10,611 bases of DNA, from assembly GCA_003551985.1 (NCBI GenBank), contig PUOB01000019.1, positions 1 to 10,611 on the forward strand. Reading direction: 5' to 3'. The position numbers were made by a program, and so were the translations under genes. Below are positions 6,400 through 10,611 of this stretch, piece by piece. This DNA comes from Desulfobacteraceae bacterium. Lineage in GTDB: Bacteria > Desulfobacterota > Desulfobacteria > Desulfobacterales > Desulfosalsimonadaceae. Under the pieces are notes generated by a model that was given only the letters and a program-made list of their open reading frames with translations, ran no database searches and had not been told where the DNA came from. Position 1 is the first letter of the stretch. Every line of letters begins with the position of its first letter.

Positions 6400-6825
6400 T
6401 CAACTCAAAAGCGGCGCCAGGTGTTCGTCAATCAGCGTATCGACGATATGCGGCAGCGGCACAGACAGGGCGCCCACAATGACCACGTTTTCCTGAAAGA
6501 TGGGTATGAGGAGTTTTCGCGCCGGGCTTGAAGAAACCGCCTCGGCTATTTTGGGCGTCACCTCTCCCATCATGGCATTGGCCATTACGATACTGACCGA
6601 CCCGATAATGATATCGACCCGCGGGACGGTCACCACGATGGCGTTCTCGCCGGAAGCCCCCCGATTGGCCCGTGCCTTGAGCATCTGGGCGGTCGCGATG
6701 GCATTTGTTCCTAAGGCGACCACTTCAACCTGTTCCTCGAACAGTGCCTTGAGGCGCTTTATGATCACGGCACCGATCCCCCCTCCCTGACCGTCAATGA
6801 CGCAAATCGATTTAACTGAATTCAT
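6400..6825 (-). CDS. DUF3842 family protein
   Basis: A 141-residue cytoplasmic protein that I recognise as DUF3842, a family of unknown function common in anaerobes. Visible are a glycine-rich N-terminal loop VIDGQGGGIG (residues 9-18), ALGTNAIAT (37-45), RGASGENAIVV (55-65), DIIIG (71-75), MMGEVTPKIAEAV (85-97) and a C-terminal strand-rich part with LIPIFQENVVIVG. The loop resembles a Rossmann-type nucleotide-binding turn, but no cofactor can be assigned. The length matches the family. The start at 6825 has GGAAGG four bases upstream. It follows the NYN gene by 24 nt, so it very probably shares the parAB transcript. Downstream comes a repeat-filled gap and then the CooT-like gene. The family name is fairly sure; no function can be given. 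Confidence 0.85.
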   Translation of the reverse strand: MNSVKSICVIDGQGGGIGAVIIKRLKALFEEQVEVVALGTNAIATAQMLKARANRGASGENAIVVTVPRVDIIIGSVSIVMANAMMGEVTPKIAEAVSSSPARKLLIPIFQENVVIVGALSVPLPHIVDTLIDEHLAPLLS

Positions 6826-6849
6826 TTAGCCTTCCATTTCCAGAGTATC

Positions 6850-7377
6850 CTATAATTTGCGGGTTTTCTGGTGAACACGGCGCCGGCTTTTGGGCGGCTT
6901 TCTGGACGGCCCCTTTTTCTTTGTGCTTTGCGCCCTTTTTGGACGGTACGTGTCCGCCTCCGGGGATTCGCCCGATTCCATCGTTTCCGCCATCATCAGC
7001 TTTTCCTCGAACTCGCCTGATCCAATGACGGCCGCGCCCTGGGTTTGTGCAAAACGCCCCACATCCCTGTCGCTGCTGACGACGACAGCCTTCTCCCGTT
7101 CCTGCTGCACCATTTTTTTTATCAGGGCGTCCGCGCTTTCCCCGTGCCTTGAAAATTTTATACCAACGCCCTTCCGGGCGGTTTCGGCATCGGGGAAAAA
7201 ATATTCAGCGGACCCATCAAATACCAAGGTTACCTTGTGACGCTTGATCCGCCTGTACGCCGCCAGCTTCTCGATCAGTGCCTCCCGCCCGAATTCCAGG
7301 GCCTGACGGTCGAGACCCTTTAAATCATCGGACTGGCGGATAAAATTGTACCCGTCGATTATCAAATGCAGCGGCAT
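6850..7377 (-). CDS. YacP-like NYN-domain protein, putative ribonuclease
   Basis: A 175-residue protein with a PIN-like NYN domain of the YacP type, the family of Bacillus subtilis Rae1, a ribosome-associated mRNA endonuclease. Acidic residues suited to metal binding are visible: D8 in LIIDGYNFIR, D54 in LVFDGS, D83 in ESADALI, and D103 and D105 in VSSDRDVGRFA. The conserved domain ends near residue 125. Residues about 147-175 form a tail dense in Lys and Arg, which may bind RNA or ribosomes. The start at 7377 has AAAGG eight bases upstream, overlapping the parB stop. It lies 12 nt after parB and 24 nt before the DUF3842 gene, and is probably co-transcribed with both. Nuclease activity is inferred from the family; a DNA target is possible but less likely. 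Confidence 0.85.
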   Translation of the reverse strand: MPLHLIIDGYNFIRQSDDLKGLDRQALEFGREALIEKLAAYRRIKRHKVTLVFDGSAEYFFPDAETARKGVGIKFSRHGESADALIKKMVQQEREKAVVVSSDRDVGRFAQTQGAAVIGSGEFEEKLMMAETMESGESPEADTYRPKRAQSTKKKGPSRKPPKSRRRVHQKTRKL

Positions 7378-7389
7378 GCCAAAGGCCTT

Positions 7390-8286
7390 TCATTCCCCCG
7401 ATTTCAAAAGGGACAGAATGCGGTCGAAATCATCATCGCCGTAAAACTCGATTTCCACCTTCCCCTTTTTTCCCCGCCGCATAATTTTGACTTTTGTTCC
7501 GAAAAACCGGCCGAGATTTTCCTGGATACCGGCATAGTGAATGTCATCCGGACCCGCCGGTTCCGGTTCGGCCGGCTGCGCCACCTGGTTGTTGAGCCGT
7601 TTGACCAGTTTTTCGGTTTCCCGCACGGACAAGTGCCTGTTCATAATCATTTGCAGGGCTCTGCGTTGTATGGCCGGGGAATCCGCACCCAGCAGCGCCC
7701 GCGCATGCCCCATGGAAATGGCGTCTTGCCGCAGCGCGGATTGGGCGTCATCGGACAGGTGGTTCAAGCGCAAAAAATTGGCCACCGCCGAGCGGCTCTT
7801 GCCGACTCTTTCAGCTACATCTTCCTGGGTCAGGCTGAATTCCGTAAGGAGGCGTTGGTATGCCTCGGCCTCTTCCATGGCATTGAGGTTTTCGCGCTGG
7901 ATGTTTTCAATAATCGAAAATTCCAGCATTTCCTCATCCCGCAGGGTCCGTATAACCACCGGAACGCTTTCCAGCCCGGCCATTTTGGCCGCCCGGAGCC
8001 GCCGTTCACCGGCGATCAATTCATAGCCGTCATCCGCGGTCACCCTGACCAGCAGCGGCTGCAGAATGCCGCACGTCCTGACCGAATCCGAAAGCGTCGA
8101 CATATCCTCATCGGAAAAATCCCTTCGGGGCTGGTAGGGATTGGGCTTTATTTTCCCCACATCGCACTCAAAATAATCCCGTGGGGCGTCGTTTTCCTCT
8201 TCAGTGCCAATATTCGGAAACAGGGCATCAAGTCCCTTGCCGAGACCGGTCCGCTTTCTTTTTTTTCCGGTTGGATCGGATTTCAT
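7390..8286 (-). CDS. parB: Chromosome-partitioning protein ParB (Spo0J/Noc family)
   Basis: A 298-residue protein, the usual size of chromosomal ParB. It binds parS sites near the origin, slides as a CTP-dependent clamp and stimulates the ParA ATPase. Domains in order: a basic N-terminus with [13 protein letters not shown] (residues 12-24) for ParA contact; the CTP-binding domain with NPYQPRRDF (49-57), [10 protein letters not shown] (92-101) and [17 protein letters not shown] (127-143); a helix-turn-helix, [21 protein letters not shown] (153-173), for parS binding; and a C-terminal dimerisation segment (about 250-298). The start was taken at 8286, where GAGG lies five bases upstream and the family N-terminus begins. 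The longer frame to 8349 would overlap parA. It follows parA by 22 nt, the standard gene order. Confidence 0.95.
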   Translation of the reverse strand: MKSDPTGKKRKRTGLGKGLDALFPNIGTEEENDAPRDYFECDVGKIKPNPYQPRRDFSDEDMSTLSDSVRTCGILQPLLVRVTADDGYELIAGERRLRAAKMAGLESVPVVIRTLRDEEMLEFSIIENIQRENLNAMEEAEAYQRLLTEFSLTQEDVAERVGKSRSAVANFLRLNHLSDDAQSALRQDAISMGHARALLGADSPAIQRRALQMIMNRHLSVRETEKLVKRLNNQVAQPAEPEPAGPDDIHYAGIQENLGRFFGTKVKIMRRGKKGKVEIEFYGDDDFDRILSLLKSGE

Positions 8287-8308
8287 CTGCGCCTCACTAA
8301 TAAACGGT

Positions 8309-9112
8309 TTACCGGGCCGCCCGGACGACAGCGCCCTCCCGAACCTCAAGCTTTCGGCCTTTAATAATTTCCCTGGCCAGCGACAAGTAGCATTTTGCCC
8401 CTATGGATGCAGGATCATAGAGCAAAATGGATTTTCCGAAACTGGGTGCCTCCGCAAGGCGGATCGATCGGGGAATGCGGGTTTTAAAAACCTGATTTTT
8501 AAAATATTTTTCAGCATCCTCGGCAACCTGGCCCGAGAGGTTCGTGCGGCGATCGAACATGGTCATAAGAATGCCTTCTATCTGCAAGTCCGGATTGATC
8601 TGGCGCTTGATCCGCTTAATGGTCTGGAGCAGCTGGCCCAACCCTTCCAGCGCATAGAATTCACTTTGCAACGGGATAAGCACACCGTTTGCCGCAGCCA
8701 TGGCATTGATGGTCAGCAGGCTCAACGACGGCGGGCAGTCAAGGATGATAAAATCAAACCGGTCTTTGCATCCCTGGAGCATTTGCTTTAATATCGTCTC
8801 GCGATTTTCTTCTTCGAGCATTTCGAACTCGAAGCCGATTAATTCCACCCGGGCCGGAATAAGCCACAAGCGCTTTATGTCGGTTTTCAGTATAATGTCG
8901 GATACGTCTGCATCGCCTATCAAGCCATGGTACAAGGTGAGAGCAAGCCCGCCCTTGTCAACGCCCATCCCGGTCGTGGTATTGGCCTGTGAATCGCAGT
9001 CGACAAGCAATATTTTCTTCCCCGCAGCGGAAAGAGCCGCTGACAGGTTAATCGCCGTTGTCGTTTTACCGACCCCGCCCTTTTGATTTGCAATGCAGAT
9101 AATGTGTGTCAT
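8309..9112 (-). CDS. parA: Chromosome-partitioning ATPase ParA (Soj)
   Basis: A 267-residue ParA/MinD-type ATPase, the normal length for chromosomal Soj proteins. It binds DNA non-specifically in the ATP dimer form and drives segregation of ParB-parS complexes. The deviant Walker A motif KGGVGKTTT spans residues 11-19 with the signature lysine K11. Walker A' is LLVDCDSQAN (D38/D40) and Walker B is FIILDCPPSLSLL (D125). Further family features are the segment RTNLSGQVAEDAEKYF and the late RIPRSIRLAEAPSFGKSI. The start at 9112 puts Walker A at the expected position; upstream codons to 9202 show no homology and are rejected. It is the first gene of the minus-strand run and divergent from the M48 gene. 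Its ribosome binding site is weak. Confidence 0.95.
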   Translation of the reverse strand: MTHIICIANQKGGVGKTTTAINLSAALSAAGKKILLVDCDSQANTTTGMGVDKGGLALTLYHGLIGDADVSDIILKTDIKRLWLIPARVELIGFEFEMLEEENRETILKQMLQGCKDRFDFIILDCPPSLSLLTINAMAAANGVLIPLQSEFYALEGLGQLLQTIKRIKRQINPDLQIEGILMTMFDRRTNLSGQVAEDAEKYFKNQVFKTRIPRSIRLAEAPSFGKSILLYDPASIGAKCYLSLAREIIKGRKLEVREGAVVRAAR

Positions 9113-9324
9113 AATGATATCATCTCTACCATATATTTCATTTTTTGAAAAGCCGTCGACCCGCAAGCACGCCGCGAGATCAATAACGGCATAAGCGGAC
9201 ATAGCCGGATGGGATTGAAAAACCGGACTTCCGATATTATTTTATATGGGTGTATCCACTCTGACAGTCTTGTAAAAACGCTTTTACAGGCTTGCATATA
9301 TACCAGAAAAAAACACTTATAACC
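9113..9324. other. Divergent intergenic region between parA and the M48 protease gene
   Basis: This 212-bp gap must hold promoters for parA (leftward) and probably for the M48 gene (rightward). For parA a weak pair is visible on the minus strand: -35 TCGACG (complement of 9154-9159) and -10 TATATG (complement of 9130-9135) with an 18-base spacer. It matches consensus poorly (4 of 6 each). The M48 side is AT-rich (9291-9320) but I see no convincing -35/-10 pair. A short inverted repeat related to the foldback elements lies at 9262-9290. No parS consensus was found. Confidence 0.4.
9262..9290. repeat. Short inverted repeat resembling the foldback-element ends
   Basis: TGACAGTCTTGTAAAAAC at 9262-9279 matches the left end of the foldback copy at 3938 in 15 of 18 positions. 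It folds with what follows: TGTAAAA at 9271-9277 pairs with TTTTACA at 9282-9288 across a 4-base loop, extended by a C-G and a T-G pair outside. It may be a relic or solo end of the repeat family, or an operator-like hairpin 35 bases before the M48 gene start. Confidence 0.5.
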
Positions 9325-10611
9325 ATGTCATTTTTTAAAAAAATCGCGTCTGTTTTTTCCGTTTTTCTTTTGCTTTTCGGCGCCAGCATCGTCCCGGCGG
9401 ATGCCCTTACCACAAGGCAGGAGCGCGAACTTGGCGACAAGCTCTTAGAAGCCGTCCATGCGCACTACGACGTCATCAACGACCCCCTGATAAACGACTA
9501 TATTGACTCCCTTGGCGAAAAACTCACGCGGGAACTGCCGCCCCAGCCTTTTGAATTCAGCTATCACGTTATCCGGGAGGACAAGTTCAATGCGTTTGCC
9601 GGCCCCGGCGGCAACATTTTCATTTTTTCGGGGCTGATCGAAGCCATGGATACTGAAAATGAACTAGCAGCTATCATGGCGCACGAAATCGCCCACGTGA
9701 CCACCGGGCATATCCCGGACATGATAGAGCGGTCGCAAAGAACCGGCTATGCCAGCATGGCCGGCGTGATCGCAGGCATACTGGTCGGCCTGGGGGGAGC
9801 CCCCTCCGCAGGTGCAGCCCTTTCCCTCGGGTCTATCGCGGCCGGACAAACCATGATGCTTTCATACAGCCGGGAACACGAACTGCAAGCCGATTTTTTG
9901 GGACTAAAAACCCTCGAGGATGCCGGATACCATGAATACGGCATGCTTTCGGCATTGAAACGAATCCGGTCCCGTGAATGGTTCGGGGAGGATGAAATCC
10001 CCACTTACCTCAAAACCCATCCCGCGGCAGCAGAACGCATGGCAATGCTCGGCAGCACCATGACGGCGGACCCGGCGGCGCTGAAAAACACCTATGCGTT
10101 CGACAGGGCGCGCATGCGGATTATGGCGCTTTACGGGAACCGGGCCAATGCGCTGAACCGATTGTCCCGGATGGCCCGGGCCGATCCGGAGAACCCTGCC
10201 ATTCAATACGGTCTCGGCCTGGTGCTGTCGGAAGGCGGCAACCCGGAAAAAGGAATCTCGCACCTTGAAACGGCGGCGTCCCTTAAACCCGATGACCCGC
10301 ATATAACGATTGCGCTTGGCAGGGCCTTTTTCCTGGCGGGGAACAACACGAAGGCAATAGAGACGCTAAAGGCCATTGACGATATCCAACAGTACGGCCC
10401 GGAGGGCATGATCGTATTGGGGCGCACCCGGATGTCGGAAGGGGATAACCGGGAAGCCGTCGAAACCTTCAAAAAACTGCTCGACCACTATCCGAACGAC
10501 AGGCAGGCGCTGTTTTTTTTAGGGCAGAGCCTGGGGCAACAGGGAGACCTTGCGGAGGCGCACTATTTTCTTGGACGCTATCACAAGGCGCAGCGAAATT
10601 TTGAAAACGCC
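9325..10611 (+). CDS. Secreted M48-family zinc metalloprotease with TPR-like repeats (BepA/YfgC-like), 3' partial
   Basis: The frame is open from the ATG at 9325 to the window end, giving 429 codons without a stop. Residues 1-27 form a Sec signal peptide: SFFKKI, a hydrophobic core VFLLLFGASIV, then PADA as the probable cleavage site. The M48 domain (about 33-245) has the zinc motif HEIAH (H120, E121, H124) and the third-ligand segment ELQADFLG (E186). The FNAFAGPGGNIFIFSGLI and THPAAAERM segments are also typical. From about residue 260 onward come helical TPR-like repeats with A/L-rich pairs, for example NPAIQYGLGLVLSEGG and DPHITIALGRAFFLAG. The architecture matches periplasmic BepA (YfgC), a protease and chaperone that surveys outer-membrane protein assembly such as LptD, so a similar envelope role is inferred. 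No strong Shine-Dalgarno is seen. The gene is divergent from parA. Confidence 0.92.
   Translation, partial: MSFFKKIASVFSVFLLLFGASIVPADALTTRQERELGDKLLEAVHAHYDVINDPLINDYIDSLGEKLTRELPPQPFEFSYHVIREDKFNAFAGPGGNIFIFSGLIEAMDTENELAAIMAHEIAHVTTGHIPDMIERSQRTGYASMAGVIAGILVGLGGAPSAGAALSLGSIAAGQTMMLSYSREHELQADFLGLKTLEDAGYHEYGMLSALKRIRSREWFGEDEIPTYLKTHPAAAERMAMLGSTMTADPAALKNTYAFDRARMRIMALYGNRANALNRLSRMARADPENPAIQYGLGLVLSEGGNPEKGISHLETAASLKPDDPHITIALGRAFFLAGNNTKAIETLKAIDDIQQYGPEGMIVLGRTRMSEGDNREAVETFKKLLDHYPNDRQALFFLGQSLGQQGDLAEAHYFLGRYHKAQRNFENA

Noticed and set aside
7366..8364. A 332-codon open frame on the plus strand opposite parB
   Set aside because: It mirrors the well-supported parB coding sequence and has no recognisable domain.
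7390..9324. parS site near parAB
   Set aside because: No sequence close to the TGTTTCACGTGAAACA consensus was found by eye in or around parAB; sites may lie elsewhere.

Overview
The window looks like a chromosomal segment of an anaerobic Desulfobacterota bacterium, probably a Desulfobacterales-type sulfate reducer. This is inferred from gene content and repeats, not proven. Pointers are a CooT-type nickel-binding protein, a DUF3842 protein, an IspH fused to a UbiA-like membrane domain, a chromosomal-type ParA/ParB pair, and dispersed palindromic repeats whose ends resemble repeats I associate with that group. No phage, plasmid, insertion-sequence transposase, CRISPR, rRNA or tRNA gene was seen.

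Layout. Positions 1-1634 (+) hold the 3' part of a protein kinase fused to an FGE-sulfatase (SUMF1/C-type-lectin-like) domain; its 5' end lies outside the window. It converges on a run of nine genes, all on the minus strand. In transcription order these are parA (9112-8309), parB (8286-7390), a YacP-like NYN-domain protein (7377-6850), a DUF3842 protein (6825-6400), a CooT-like protein (6154-5957), the IspH-UbiA fusion (5897-4167), a small Smr-domain protein (3925-3554), an MFS transporter (3567-2395) and a SatD-like protein (2356-1646). Divergent from parA is a secreted M48 zinc metalloprotease with C-terminal TPR-like repeats (9325 to the window end, +), cut off at its 3' end.

Genes parA to DUF3842 are packed with gaps of 12-24 nt, so they look like one transcription unit. 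The string is then interrupted twice by palindromic foldback repeats: one between DUF3842 and cooT, one between the IspH-UbiA gene and the Smr gene. Related end sequence also occurs between parA and the M48 gene. The Smr and MFS genes overlap by 14 nt and are probably translationally coupled.

Functionally the window mixes housekeeping (chromosome partition, isoprenoid precursor synthesis, envelope proteolysis) with poorly characterised small proteins. The best candidates for something new are the IspH-UbiA fusion, the foldback repeat family placed in operon gaps, and the SatD-like protein, whose motifs recall class III nucleotidyl cyclases.
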